Origin: Lewinellaceae bacterium
GTDB taxonomy: Bacteria; Bacteroidota; Bacteroidia; Chitinophagales; Saprospiraceae
Assembly: GCA_020636255.1 (NCBI GenBank)
Contig: JACJYE010000003.1
Coordinates: 1-64,000, forward strand
Direction: 5' to 3'
Length of the DNA: 64,000 bases
This document shows positions 43,641 to 53,946 of the stretch, one piece after another. How positions within the stretch are numbered: the stretch's first letter is position 1; every line of letters starts with the position of its first letter. The position numbers were made by a program, and so were the translations under genes. Below the pieces are notes generated by a model that saw only the letters and a program-made list of their open reading frames with translations, had not been told where the DNA came from and did not search any database.

Positions 43641-46600
43641 AACTGCCAGGCAAGCCTGCCCGATTTCACTCAAACAGCAGGTATCATATTGGCCAATAGC
43701 AGTAGTGATTATTCCAATGTGCAGGGACAGAAGAACTGGTACTATGGGCAGTATTATGCCTTCCAATCCGGCAACTTTGCTCAGTTGCCCATTTGGACCG
43801 GCTTTGTCTGGGCCGATGTACAATCATTCGGCACGCCATTCCTGGACCCCAATGGTGGCCACCCCGGGGTCAACGACCTGAAATGGGCCGTGCGTCGCTG
43901 GGTGAGCGATTATAGCGGCAATGTCACGGTATATGGAGATTTTTATGATCGCAATACCGGTTGCGGCGATGGCGCGCACGTCAGAATATTCCATAACGGA
44001 ACAGAAGTGTATCAGTATCTGAACATTCCGGGCAGCAGCGTCCCCTACTCTATTGGATTGGCAGTACAGTCTGGCGATTTCGTTGATTTCGTCATTGACC
44101 CGAAATTCGACGCCGGTTGTGACGATACGCATTTTAGTGCCGTCATCAGCATCTCCAATGGCCTGAATGCATCGGATAACTGTAACCTGGCTTCCGTTAC
44201 ACAGTCGCCTGCACCTGGCACGGCCCTGGGAGTAGGCCCAACCGCCGTTACCCTGACCGCAACCGACCAGGCAGGCAATTCCAATGATTGTATGCTGACG
44301 GTGACCGTTGTAGATAATACGCCTCCCTCTGCCATCTGCCAGGACGTGACCATTCAGCTCGACGCCAGCGGCAATGCCGCCGTCACCGCCGCTCAGGTGG
44401 ATAACAGCTCTTTCGACAACTGCGGCATCCAATCATTGGCCGTCAGCCCCAATGCATTCACCTGCGCCAACGTGGGTAGCAATCCCGTTACCCTCACCGT
44501 AACCGATGTCAACAGCAACGTGAGCTCCTGCAACGCAACCGTTACCGTCCAGGACAACATCGCACCGACTGCTATTTGCCAGGATGTGACCATTCAACTC
44601 GATGCCAGCGGCAATGCCGCAACGACTGCCGCGGCTGTAGACAATAGCTCGTACGACAATTGTGGCATCGCCAGCACGAGCCTCAGCCAGACGGCATTCA
44701 CCTGCGCCAACGTGGGCAGCAACCCTGTTACCCTCACCGTCACCGATGTCAACAGCAACGTGAGCTCCTGCAACGCTACCGTTACCGTCCAGGACAACAT
44801 CGCACCGACTGCTATTTGCCAGGATGTGACCATTCAGCTCGACGCCAGCGGCAATGCCGCAACGACTGCCGCGGCTGTAGACAATAGCTCGTACGACAAC
44901 TGTGGCATCGCCAGCACGAGCCTCAGCCAGACGGCTTTCACCTGCGCCAACGTGGGCAGCAACCCTGTTACCCTCACCGTAACCGATGTCAACAGCAACG
45001 TGAGCTCCTGCAACGCTACCGTTACCGTCCAGGACAACATCGCTCCGACTGCGATCTGTCAGGATATCACCGTTCAGCTCGACGCCAATGGCAACGGATC
45101 TACGACAGCCGCAGCTATTGACAATAGCTCTTTCGACAACTGCGGCCTTGCCACCCTAAGTGCTACTCCGCTCAGCTTCGACTGTTCCAACGTAGGCGCC
45201 AATGCAGTGACGCTCACCGTTATCGATGTCAACAGCAATTCCAGCTCCTGCCAGGCTAATGTAACGGTGGAGGATAACGTTTTACCAGTCGTCAACTGTC
45301 CGGGCAATGTTTCCGTCAACGCTGTTGGCGCCAACTGTTCGCAACTGGTACAATGGCCGGCGATCACAGCCAGTGACGCCTGCGGGGTCAGTTCCATCAG
45401 CTGGGGTGCGACAAATGGCGTTTCGGTAATCGACTTCGGCCCGCTCGGCGGGTTTGGGCTTTTCCCGGTAGGAGTTACTACTGTTACATATACGGCCACT
45501 GACGTCAACGGCAATTCCAACAGCTGCAGCTTTAGCGTAACAGTTATTGATATGGAATCCCCCAGCGTGTCCTGCCCCGCTTCCATTACAGTGAACAGCA
45601 GTGCCGGGCAGTGTGGTGCAAACGTAACCTGGAATCCGGTAATCGCCAACGACAACTGTTCCATTGCCAGCCTGACATCTAACTACAACAGTGGCGATTT
45701 CTTCAGCATAGGTACTACAACCGTCACCTATGTAGCTACTGACCTTTCCGGCAATTCGGGCAGCTGTAGCTTTACCGTTACGGTGAACGACACGCAAGCT
45801 CCTGTTGCGAACTGTGCAAATATCACCGTACAGCTCGATGCCAGCGGCGCAGCTACGGTTACAGCAGCCGATATAGATGGAGGGTCTACCGATAATTGTG
45901 GTATCGCGAGCTTGTCGGCACCCACTGTGACATACGGGTGCAGCGATGTCGGAAACCACAACCTCACGCTTATCGTGACGGACATTTACAATAACAGTAG
46001 TTCCTGTACAGCTACGGTAACCGTCCAGGATAATGTTGCGCCTACTGCGATCTGCCAGAATATTACAGTACAACTGGATGCCAACGGGTCTGCTTCTATT
46101 ACGGCCAACGATATCAATGACGGCTCTACGGACGCCTGTGGAGTCGCCACCATGGCCGTCAGCCCCAGCACCTTTGGCTGCGCAAATGTCGGCAATAACG
46201 CCGTAACCCTTACCGTCACTGACGTCAATGGCAACTCCGGCTCATGCTCGGCTACCGTTACCGTTCAGGATGGCGCCGCCCCGATAGCGATCTGCCAGGA
46301 TGCTACGGTACAGCTCAATGCCGCCGGTAATGCCAGCCTGCCGGCCAGCACAATTAACAACGGCTCTACGGATGCATGTGGCATCGCCAACATGGCCGTC
46401 AGCCCGAACACCTTCGGCTGCGCAAATGTCGGCAACAACCCCGTCACCCTTACTGTAACGGATGGCAGCGGCAATTCCAGCTCCTGCTCGGCTAATGTCA
46501 CAGTGCAGGACAACATCGCACCGACGGCCATCTGCCAGAACCTGACTGTTCAGTTGAATGCTAGTGGTACTGCCACGATCACACCACAGGATGTGGACAA

Positions 46601-49600
46601 TGGGTCAAACGATGCCTGTGGTATCGGCAGCCTGAGCCTCAGCAATACCAGCTTCAACTGTGCTTACGTAGCCATCAGCCCGGCCCTGGCCATCCTCACT
46701 GTGACGGATGTAAACGGCAATTCCAGCTCCTGTATCACTAATATTACCGTTCAGGATAATGTGGCGCCTACGGCAACCTGCCAGGATATTACGGTACAAC
46801 TTGGCATCAACGGCCTCGTCAGCATTACCGCCTCACAGGTAAATAATGGGTCATACGACGCTTGCGGCATCGGCAGCACGGCCGTCAGCCCGAATTCCTT
46901 CAGCTGCTCCAATGTCGGGCCTAACGCAGTCACTCTCACCGTCACGGACGTCAATGGCAATTCCAGTTCCTGTGTTTCCACCGTTACCGTGGAAGATGGC
47001 CAACCACCGGCAGCGCTTTGCCAGAATATCACCGTACAACTCAATGCAGCCGGCAATGCCACAATAGTAGCGGCTGATATAGACGCCGGTTCCGGTGATG
47101 CCTGCGGTGACGTTACCTTATCAGCTTCACCGCTTGCCTTCACCTGCGCCAATGTCGGAAACAATACCGTCACCCTTATTGTAACCGATGAGGGCAGTAA
47201 TACGGCAACCTGCAATGCCACTGTGACGGTAGAAGACAACATCGCTCCGACAGCCATTTGCCAGGATATCACCGTGCAGCTCAACACAGCGGGTAATGCA
47301 TCCATTGCAGCAGCAGATATCGATGGCGGCACTTCTGACGCATGCGGCGTCAGCTCCCGTTTTATTGATAATAACAGCTTTGATTGCGGAGATGTGGGTA
47401 GCAATACCGTTACGCTAACGGCCTTCGACGTGAACGGCAACTCCAGTTCCTGCTCCGCCACCGTTACCGTACAGGACAACGTGCCGCCAACGGCATTCTG
47501 TCAGAACGCCACCGTGCAACTCGATGCCAACGGGAACGCCAGCTTAGCAGCCAGCACAGTAAATAATGGTTCTGCCGACGCTTGCGGCATCGCCACCATG
47601 GCTGTAAACCCCAGTGTCTTTAGCTGTGCTAACGTCGGCAGCAACCCTGTCACCCTTACTGTGACGGATGTGAACGGCAACTCCAACGCCTGCTCGGCCA
47701 CCGTTACCGTGCAGGACAACGTAGCACCCACGGCGCTTTGCCAGAGCATCACCGTGCAGCTCGCTGCCAACGGGGCGGCAGCTATCACGGCACAGGATGT
47801 GAATAACGGTTCTTCCGATGCCTGCGGTATCGCCAGCTTGGCCGTCAGCCCCAATACCTTCGGCTGCACCAATGTCGGCAACAACGCCGTCACCCTTACC
47901 GTCACGGATGTCAATGGCAACTCCAGCTCCTGCTCGGCCATCGTTACCGTCCAGGATAATGTTGCGCCAACGGCACTCTGCCAGAACGTAACCATCCAGC
48001 TTAACGCCAGCGGTAATGCCAGCCTCACGGCAGGGGCGGTGAACAACGGCTCTTCCGATGCCTGCGGTATTGAAAGCATGGCCGTCAGCCCAAGCTCCTT
48101 CAGCTGCGCCAACGTAGGGCCCAACGCCGTCACCCTTACCGTGACGGATGTAAACGGCAACTCCAGTTCCTGCTCCGCTACCGTTACCGTCCAGGATAAT
48201 GTTGCGCCAACGGCGCTTTGCCAGAACACCACGGTGCAACTCGACGCCAACGGTAATGCCAGCCTCCCGGCAGGGGCAGTGAACAACGGCTCCGCTGATG
48301 CATGCGGCATCGCCTCCATGGCCGTTAGCCCCAACTCCTTCAGCTGCGCCAACGTAGGGCCCAACGCCGTTACCCTTACCGTGACGGATGTGAACGGCAA
48401 CTCCAGTTCCTGCTCCGCTACCGCTACCGTCCAGGATAACGTTGCGCCCACGGCGCTTTGCCAGAACGTCACCGTGCAGCTCGCCGCCAACGGCATGGCT
48501 TCCATCACGCCGCAGGATGTGGACAATGGCTCCAACGACGCCTGTGGTATCGCTGGCCTCAGCCTCAGCCAAACGAGCTTCAGCTGTGCCAACATCCCGT
48601 CCAACCCGACGCTTGTCGTCCTTACTGTGACGGATGTAAACGGCAACTCCAGCAGCTGTACGGCAAATATTACCGTCGAAGACATGGTTGCCCCGACGGC
48701 ACTTTGCCAGAATACCACTGTCCAGCTCGACGCCAACGGCAACGCGGCCATCACCGGCCAGGATGTCGACGGCGGGTCGTCTGATGACTGCGGCATCGCT
48801 TCGTTGTCCGTCAGCCCGAACACCTTCGGCTGTGCCGATGTCGGGCCCAACGCCGTCACCCTTACCGTCACGGACCTGTACGGCAACTCCAACGCCTGCT
48901 CGGCCACCGTTACCGTGCAGGACAACGTAGCGCCCACGGCGCTTTGCCAGAGCATCACCGTGCAGCTCGACGCCAACGGGGCGGCAGCTATCACGGCACA
49001 GGATGTGAATAACGGTTCTTCCGATGCCTGCGGTATCGCCAGCTTGGCCGTCAGCCCCAATACCTTCGGCTGCGCCAATGTCGGCAACAACGCCGTAACC
49101 CTTACCGTCACGGATGTCAATGGCAACTCCAGCTCCTGCTCGGCCATCGTTACCGTCCAGGATAATGTTGCGCCAACGGCACTCTGCCAGAACGTAACCA
49201 TCCAGCTTAACGCCAGCGGTAATGCCAGCCTCACGGCAGGGGCGGTGAACAACGGCTCTTCCGATGCCTGCGGCATCGCCTCCATGGCCGTCAGCCCAAG
49301 CTCCTTCAGCTGCGCCAACGTAGGGCCCAACGCCGTCACCCTTACCGTGACGGATGTAAACGGCAACTCCAGTTCCTGCTCCGCTACCGTTACCGTCCAG
49401 GATAATGTTGCGCCAACGGCGCTTTGCCAGAACACCACGGTGCAACTCGACGCCAACGGTAATGCCAGCCTCACGGCAGGGGCAGTGAACAACGGCTCCG
49501 CTGATGCATGCGGCATCGCCTCCATGGCCGTTAGCCCCAACTCCTTCAGCTGCGCCAACGTAGGGCCCAACGCCGTTACCCTTACCGTGACGGATGTGAA

Positions 49601-52600
49601 CGGCAACTCCAGTTCCTGCTCCGCTACCGCTACCGTCCAGGATAACGTTGCGCCCACGGCGCTTTGCCAGAACGTCACCGTGCAGCTCGCCGCCAACGGC
49701 ATGGCTTCCATCACGCCGCAGGATGTGGACAATGGCTCCAACGACGCCTGTGGTATCGCTGGCCTCAGCCTCAGCCAAACGAGCTTCAGCTGTGCCAACA
49801 TCCCGTCCAACCCGACGCTTGTCGTCCTTACTGTGACGGATGTAAACGGCAACTCCAGCAGCTGTACGGCAAATATTACCGTCGAAGACATGGTTGCCCC
49901 GACGGCACTTTGCCAGAATACCACTGTCCAGCTCGACGCCAACGGCAACGCGGCCATCACCGGCCAGGATGTCGACGGCGGGTCGTCTGATGACTGCGGC
50001 ATCGCTTCGTTGTCCGTCAGCCCGAACACCTTCGGCTGTGCCGATGTCGGGCCCAACGCCGTCACCCTTACCGTCACGGACCTGTACGGCAACTCCAACG
50101 CCTGCTCGGCCACCGTTACCGTGCAGGACAACGTAGCGCCCACGGCGCTTTGCCAGAGCATCACCGTGCAGCTCGACGCCAACGGGGCGGCAGCTATCAC
50201 GGCACAGGATGTGAATAACGGTTCTTCCGATGCCTGCGGTATCGCCAGCTTGGCCGTCAGCCCCAATACCTTCGGCTGCGCCAATGTCGGCAACAACGCC
50301 GTAACCCTTACCGTCACGGATGTCAATGGCAACTCCAGCTCCTGCTCGGCCATCGTTACCGTCCAGGATAATGTTGCGCCAACGGCACTCTGCCAGAACG
50401 TAACCATCCAGCTTAACGCCAGCGGTAATGCCAGCCTCACGGCAGGGGCGGTGAACAACGGCTCTTCCGATGCCTGCGGCATCGCCTCCATGGCCGTCAG
50501 CCCAAGCTCCTTCAGCTGCGCCAACGTAGGGCCCAACGCCGTCACCCTTACCGTGACGGATGTAAACGGCAACTCCAGTTCCTGCTCCGCTACCGTTACC
50601 GTCCAGGATAATGTTGCGCCAACGGCGCTTTGCCAGAACACCACGGTGCAACTCGACGCCAACGGTAATGCCAGCCTCACGGCAGGGGCAGTGAACAACG
50701 GCTCCGCTGATGCATGCGGCATCGCCTCCATGGCCGTTAGCCCCAACTCCTTCAGCTGCGCCAACGTAGGGCCCAACGCCGTTACCCTTACCGTGACGGA
50801 TGTGAACGGCAACTCCAGTTCCTGCTCCGCTACCGCTACCGTCCAGGATAACGTTGCGCCCACGGCGCTTTGCCAGAACGTCACCGTGCAGCTCGCCGCC
50901 AACGGCATGGCTTCCATCATGCCGCAGGATGTGGACAATGGCTCCAACGACGCCTGTGGTATCGCTGGCCTCAGCCTCAGCCAAACGAGCTTCAGCTGTG
51001 CCAACATCCCGGTTAACCCGGTACTGGTTGTGCTAACTGTAACCGATATCAACAACAACAGCAGTAGCTGTACAGCATTGATTACCGTTGCAGACAATAT
51101 TCCGCCAATAGCGGTTTGTCAGGATGTAACCGTGCAGCTCGATGCCAACGGCGCTGCCAGCCTTACGGCAGGTGCAGTTAATAATGGGTCCAATGACGCT
51201 TGTGGAATCGCGAGCCTCGGCCTCAGCCAGACGAGCTTCAGTTGCGCCGACGTACCCGCCACGCCCGTTACCCTTACGGCCACCGATGTCAATGGCAATT
51301 CGAGCACCTGCTCGGCTACAGTAACGGTACATGATCAGGTGCCACCGGTAGCTGTTTGCCAGAACCTGACAGTGCAATTGGATGCCAGCGGAAATGCCAC
51401 TATTACTTCCCAAGACGTAGGAAGCGCCTCTGCCGATGCATGCGGTATCGCCTTCCTGATCCTTGACGACGATGACTTCACTTGTGCCGATGTCGGTACC
51501 AATACAGTAAGCCTTACAGTTATTGATGTTAACAGCAATGTTTCCAACTGTACGGCCACGGTAACCGTTGAGGACCATGTACCGCCGGTAGCAAGCTGTC
51601 AGAACATCACTGTGCAATTGAACGGCAGTGGTACTGCAACCATAACCGCCGCTCAGGTGAATGGCGGGTCGGCCGACGCCTGCGGCATCGCCGGACTGGC
51701 AGTAGCGCCGAATGCTTTTGATTGCAGTGACGTCGGGGTAAATAACGTCACCCTTACAGTAACGGATGTCAATGGGAACAGCAGTACCTGTGCGGCAACG
51801 GTAACTATAGAAGACAATATAGCCCCGGTGGCGATGTGCCAGAACATTACCGTGCAACTCGATGGCAATGGTACGGCTTCTATCACCGCTACTCAGGTAG
51901 ACGGGGGATCGTCAGATGCCTGTGGTATTGCCAGCCTGTCGGCCAGCCCCAGCGCTTTCGATTGCGCTGATATTGGCGCCAATACCGTGGTGCTTACCGC
52001 AACGGACAACAACGGCAACAGCAGCACCTGCAACGCTACGGTAACCGTGGAAGACAAGGTCGTACCCGTCGCAGTTTGCCAGGACATCACGGTGCAGCTT
52101 GACGCAAACGGCGCAGCATCCATAACGGCTTCTCAGATCAACGGCGGGGCCGCCGACGCCTGTGGCATCGCCAGCCTCTCCGCTTCGCCGAACACCTTCA
52201 GTTGTGCCAATGTAGGCGCCAACACGGTAACGCTGATTGCGTCCGACCTCAATGGCAACAGCAGCACCTGTACAGCTACGGTGACGGTAGAAGACAACGT
52301 AGCGCCGGTTGCCCTTTGCATGAACGCCACCGTACAGCTGGGGTATGACGGTACAGCATCTATCAAGGTAGCCGATATCGACGCCGGGTCTTCAGACGCC
52401 TGTGGCATTGCCGACATTTCGGTAACGCCCAGCGAATTCGACTGCGCCAATGTAGGTGTAAACGTTGTAACCCTGGCGGTAACCGACGCCAACGGCAACA
52501 CCAGCAGCTGCAATGCGATGGTAACCGTTGAAGACAATGAAGCGCCGACTGCCATCTGTCTCAACACCACGGTGTACCTCAATTCTGAAGGCCAGCATAC

Positions 52601-53717
52601 ATTGGACGCAACGGAGGTGCTCGACTTTGCCAATTCTTATGACAACTGCGGATTTACAGTTGCAAATATCACCCCGTCGGCATTCGATTGTACTGATGCA
52701 GGGCAGCAACATATTGTAATGGTGAGCATACAGGATGACAATGGCAACTTTGCATCCTGTAGCGCTATGGTAACGGTGCAGCTCAGTGGCGGCCTACCTG
52801 ATCCGTGGATACACACCAATATCGCCCATAGCGAAGGCAGTTCTTATTCGTATAATCCATGTGTAGAAGGCAATGGCACCTTCACCATACACACGAATGC
52901 GAACAACAGCCTGCTAACCGGCGACAACATCCCCTTCATCAACCGGGAGCTTTGCGGTGACTTCCAGATCACCGTCAGGGTTCAGAGCATAAACCAGGGA
53001 GGATACGCGGGCCTGATGATCCGCGAGGACAATACACCTGGCAGCCGGATGGTCGGAGAGTACCTCAACTTAAACGCCCTGCTCCGCTGGGAAGCACGCC
53101 TGACGCCGAATGCGCCCAAGATAATAAACCAGTACAGTGCCCCGGGCGCCTACTGGCTGAGGTTAAGGCGCTTTGGCAACTGGATATACGGTTACTATTC
53201 CTACGACGGCCAGAACTTCTTCCTGGTAACGGCACAGAACCTGCCGATGGCGAGCTGCCTGCGCGTTGGCATGGCGGCCTTCTCGCCCATTAGCCAGCCG
53301 ATTACGGCCATCTTCAGCAATGTGACGATAGAAGGCGGTGGCGTTATCCCGTTGATCAGCCTGCCGGAAACCGAGGTAGAGCAAGCTCCTGTTGGCAGAG
53401 AACCTATGCAGGTTAAACTCTTCCCCAACCCGGCGCGCGATGTGGTGACGCTGGCCCTCTCCCGTACAGCCGATCCCGGCTCGCCTGAACAGGTTCTTCC
53501 GGACGGAGTAGCGCATTCGCTTTCTCCGGGCAAAAGCTCGGAGGTACGGGTAAGGCTGCTCAACCAATTTGGCCAGCTGATCGAAGAGCGCCGGTTCGAC
53601 GACAACGCTCTGCGGATGGAATGGGATATCAGCAACCTGCAATCAGGCCTGTACTTCATGGAAGTAAGCCCGAATGGTGAGCCGGCGCAGGTGGTACGGT
53701 TCATCAAGGCTGAATAA
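42888..53717 (+). CDS. Giant secreted HYR/HYR-like repeat protein (paralogue 2, C-terminal part with T9SS sorting domain)
   Basis: This 3,609-codon frame continues the 38383 gene; the ATG at 42888 is within a repeat and is not a true start. It has three intact HYR units, then an HYR domain split by a beta-rich insert (about 43650-44165). About 33 HYR-like four-Cys repeats of about 80 residues follow, with two classical HYR units among them near 45280-45780. A lectin-like domain (about 52790-53340; REDNTPGSRM, YWLRLRRFGNWIYGYYS) and a T9SS tail (LFPNPARDVV, LQSGLYFMEV) end the protein. Joined, the protein would have about 5,100 residues. It should be exported by T9SS and is probably a long surface filament or adhesin. 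A terminator follows the stop codon. Confidence 0.82.
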   Translation: MSNDAGQCSAAVTYTAPTGSDNCPGASTSQSVGLASGAAFPVGTTTNTFVVTDAAGNSAACSFSVTVNDTELPTIACPANITVSNDAGQCSAAVTYTAPTGSDNCPGASTSQSVGLASGAAFPVGTTTNTFVVTDAAGNSAACSFSVTVNDTELPTIACPANITVSNDAGQCSAAVTYTAPTGSDNCPGASTSQSVGLASGAAFPVGTTTNTFVVTDAAGNSAACSFSVTVNDTELPTIACPANITLSTDANCQASLPDFTQTAGIILANSSSDYSNVQGQKNWYYGQYYAFQSGNFAQLPIWTGFVWADVQSFGTPFLDPNGGHPGVNDLKWAVRRWVSDYSGNVTVYGDFYDRNTGCGDGAHVRIFHNGTEVYQYLNIPGSSVPYSIGLAVQSGDFVDFVIDPKFDAGCDDTHFSAVISISNGLNASDNCNLASVTQSPAPGTALGVGPTAVTLTATDQAGNSNDCMLTVTVVDNTPPSAICQDVTIQLDASGNAAVTAAQVDNSSFDNCGIQSLAVSPNAFTCANVGSNPVTLTVTDVNSNVSSCNATVTVQDNIAPTAICQDVTIQLDASGNAATTAAAVDNSSYDNCGIASTSLSQTAFTCANVGSNPVTLTVTDVNSNVSSCNATVTVQDNIAPTAICQDVTIQLDASGNAATTAAAVDNSSYDNCGIASTSLSQTAFTCANVGSNPVTLTVTDVNSNVSSCNATVTVQDNIAPTAICQDITVQLDANGNGSTTAAAIDNSSFDNCGLATLSATPLSFDCSNVGANAVTLTVIDVNSNSSSCQANVTVEDNVLPVVNCPGNVSVNAVGANCSQLVQWPAITASDACGVSSISWGATNGVSVIDFGPLGGFGLFPVGVTTVTYTATDVNGNSNSCSFSVTVIDMESPSVSCPASITVNSSAGQCGANVTWNPVIANDNCSIASLTSNYNSGDFFSIGTTTVTYVATDLSGNSGSCSFTVTVNDTQAPVANCANITVQLDASGAATVTAADIDGGSTDNCGIASLSAPTVTYGCSDVGNHNLTLIVTDIYNNSSSCTATVTVQDNVAPTAICQNITVQLDANGSASITANDINDGSTDACGVATMAVSPSTFGCANVGNNAVTLTVTDVNGNSGSCSATVTVQDGAAPIAICQDATVQLNAAGNASLPASTINNGSTDACGIANMAVSPNTFGCANVGNNPVTLTVTDGSGNSSSCSANVTVQDNIAPTAICQNLTVQLNASGTATITPQDVDNGSNDACGIGSLSLSNTSFNCAYVAISPALAILTVTDVNGNSSSCITNITVQDNVAPTATCQDITVQLGINGLVSITASQVNNGSYDACGIGSTAVSPNSFSCSNVGPNAVTLTVTDVNGNSSSCVSTVTVEDGQPPAALCQNITVQLNAAGNATIVAADIDAGSGDACGDVTLSASPLAFTCANVGNNTVTLIVTDEGSNTATCNATVTVEDNIAPTAICQDITVQLNTAGNASIAAADIDGGTSDACGVSSRFIDNNSFDCGDVGSNTVTLTAFDVNGNSSSCSATVTVQDNVPPTAFCQNATVQLDANGNASLAASTVNNGSADACGIATMAVNPSVFSCANVGSNPVTLTVTDVNGNSNACSATVTVQDNVAPTALCQSITVQLAANGAAAITAQDVNNGSSDACGIASLAVSPNTFGCTNVGNNAVTLTVTDVNGNSSSCSAIVTVQDNVAPTALCQNVTIQLNASGNASLTAGAVNNGSSDACGIESMAVSPSSFSCANVGPNAVTLTVTDVNGNSSSCSATVTVQDNVAPTALCQNTTVQLDANGNASLPAGAVNNGSADACGIASMAVSPNSFSCANVGPNAVTLTVTDVNGNSSSCSATATVQDNVAPTALCQNVTVQLAANGMASITPQDVDNGSNDACGIAGLSLSQTSFSCANIPSNPTLVVLTVTDVNGNSSSCTANITVEDMVAPTALCQNTTVQLDANGNAAITGQDVDGGSSDDCGIASLSVSPNTFGCADVGPNAVTLTVTDLYGNSNACSATVTVQDNVAPTALCQSITVQLDANGAAAITAQDVNNGSSDACGIASLAVSPNTFGCANVGNNAVTLTVTDVNGNSSSCSAIVTVQDNVAPTALCQNVTIQLNASGNASLTAGAVNNGSSDACGIASMAVSPSSFSCANVGPNAVTLTVTDVNGNSSSCSATVTVQDNVAPTALCQNTTVQLDANGNASLTAGAVNNGSADACGIASMAVSPNSFSCANVGPNAVTLTVTDVNGNSSSCSATATVQDNVAPTALCQNVTVQLAANGMASITPQDVDNGSNDACGIAGLSLSQTSFSCANIPSNPTLVVLTVTDVNGNSSSCTANITVEDMVAPTALCQNTTVQLDANGNAAITGQDVDGGSSDDCGIASLSVSPNTFGCADVGPNAVTLTVTDLYGNSNACSATVTVQDNVAPTALCQSITVQLDANGAAAITAQDVNNGSSDACGIASLAVSPNTFGCANVGNNAVTLTVTDVNGNSSSCSAIVTVQDNVAPTALCQNVTIQLNASGNASLTAGAVNNGSSDACGIASMAVSPSSFSCANVGPNAVTLTVTDVNGNSSSCSATVTVQDNVAPTALCQNTTVQLDANGNASLTAGAVNNGSADACGIASMAVSPNSFSCANVGPNAVTLTVTDVNGNSSSCSATATVQDNVAPTALCQNVTVQLAANGMASIMPQDVDNGSNDACGIAGLSLSQTSFSCANIPVNPVLVVLTVTDINNNSSSCTALITVADNIPPIAVCQDVTVQLDANGAASLTAGAVNNGSNDACGIASLGLSQTSFSCADVPATPVTLTATDVNGNSSTCSATVTVHDQVPPVAVCQNLTVQLDASGNATITSQDVGSASADACGIAFLILDDDDFTCADVGTNTVSLTVIDVNSNVSNCTATVTVEDHVPPVASCQNITVQLNGSGTATITAAQVNGGSADACGIAGLAVAPNAFDCSDVGVNNVTLTVTDVNGNSSTCAATVTIEDNIAPVAMCQNITVQLDGNGTASITATQVDGGSSDACGIASLSASPSAFDCADIGANTVVLTATDNNGNSSTCNATVTVEDKVVPVAVCQDITVQLDANGAASITASQINGGAADACGIASLSASPNTFSCANVGANTVTLIASDLNGNSSTCTATVTVEDNVAPVALCMNATVQLGYDGTASIKVADIDAGSSDACGIADISVTPSEFDCANVGVNVVTLAVTDANGNTSSCNAMVTVEDNEAPTAICLNTTVYLNSEGQHTLDATEVLDFANSYDNCGFTVANITPSAFDCTDAGQQHIVMVSIQDDNGNFASCSAMVTVQLSGGLPDPWIHTNIAHSEGSSYSYNPCVEGNGTFTIHTNANNSLLTGDNIPFINRELCGDFQITVRVQSINQGGYAGLMIREDNTPGSRMVGEYLNLNALLRWEARLTPNAPKIINQYSAPGAYWLRLRRFGNWIYGYYSYDGQNFFLVTAQNLPMASCLRVGMAAFSPISQPITAIFSNVTIEGGGVIPLISLPETEVEQAPVGREPMQVKLFPNPARDVVTLALSRTADPGSPEQVLPDGVAHSLSPGKSSEVRVRLLNQFGQLIEERRFDDNALRMEWDISNLQSGLYFMEVSPNGEPAQVVRFIKAE
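44330..52780 (+). repeat. Array of about 33 HYR-like 240-bp repeats
   Basis: Each unit encodes (A/P)P-A-CQ(N/D)-TVQL, a D(N/A)CGI motif, a (F/S)-C-NVG motif and NGNSSSCSA, ending VTVQDN. Several adjacent units (44570-44809 and 44810-45049, for example) are nearly identical, and a larger 5-unit block is repeated from 47734. Confidence 0.88.
47734..51011 (+). repeat. Higher-order tandem repeat, period 1,206 bp (five HYR-like units)
   Basis: A five-unit block starting at CGCTTTGCCAGAGCATCACC recurs with a shift of exactly 1,206 bases (for example 47741, 48947 and 50153). Copies 1 and 2 are complete and copy 3 ends after about four units at 51011. Copies 2 and 3 differ by a single base that I noticed (C at about 49712 versus T at about 50918); copy 1 has several differences. 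Confidence 0.88.
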
Positions 53718-53740
53718 GCCTTTGTAAAGCGCTGATGTGC

Positions 53741-53785
53741 AAAAAGAGAGGCTGCCCGGATTCCCGTGGCAGCCTCTCTTTTTTT
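53741..53785 (+). terminator. Intrinsic terminator of giant adhesin gene 2
   Basis: AAAAAGAGAGGCTGCC and GGCAGCCTCTCTTTTT form a perfect stem of 16 bases with an 11-base loop, ending in T7, 24 bases after the stop codon. The A-run on the left arm means it could also act on the minus strand. Confidence 0.9.
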
Positions 53786-53795
53786 ATCAAAATTG

Positions 53796-53946
53796 GTAAC
53801 TATTCAGCATCATGGTGATTTATGGCCTGAAGCAAAATTTTGTAATCCGCCCTTCCCCTTACAAGGGGAATGAGAAGGGGTTAGGCATGAAAAAGCCTAC
53901 AAAGTTTTGCTTCAGGAGCATTTTAGGCCGCATGCTGAATAGCTAC
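53796..53946 (+). mobile_element. Miniature inverted-repeat transposable element (MITE), copy B
   Basis: This 151-bp element starts GTAACTATTCAGCAT and ends ATGCTGAATAGCTAC, and is flanked by perfect 8-bp direct repeats CAAAATTG (53788-53795 and 53947-53954). It carries the same internal inverted repeat (CTGAAGCAAAATTTTGTA) as copy A at 8861-9010, in the opposite orientation. It inserted between the adhesin terminator and the 3' end of the convergent oxidase gene, 7 bases from that gene's stop, without damaging either. Confidence 0.82.

Noticed and set aside
40975..43823. Minus-strand frames opposite the 246-bp HYR array (40975-42273 and 42861-43823)
   Set aside because: They are shadows of the tandem repeat: Gly/Ala/Arg-rich low-complexity translations that repeat with the array.
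47501..51097. Very long minus-strand open frames (47501-51097 and 47544-50984, over 1,100 codons each) opposite the giant adhesin
   Set aside because: They mirror the periodic, stop-free repeat on the plus strand; they have no start context and no recognisable domains, and contain the same 240-base periodicity as the coding strand.
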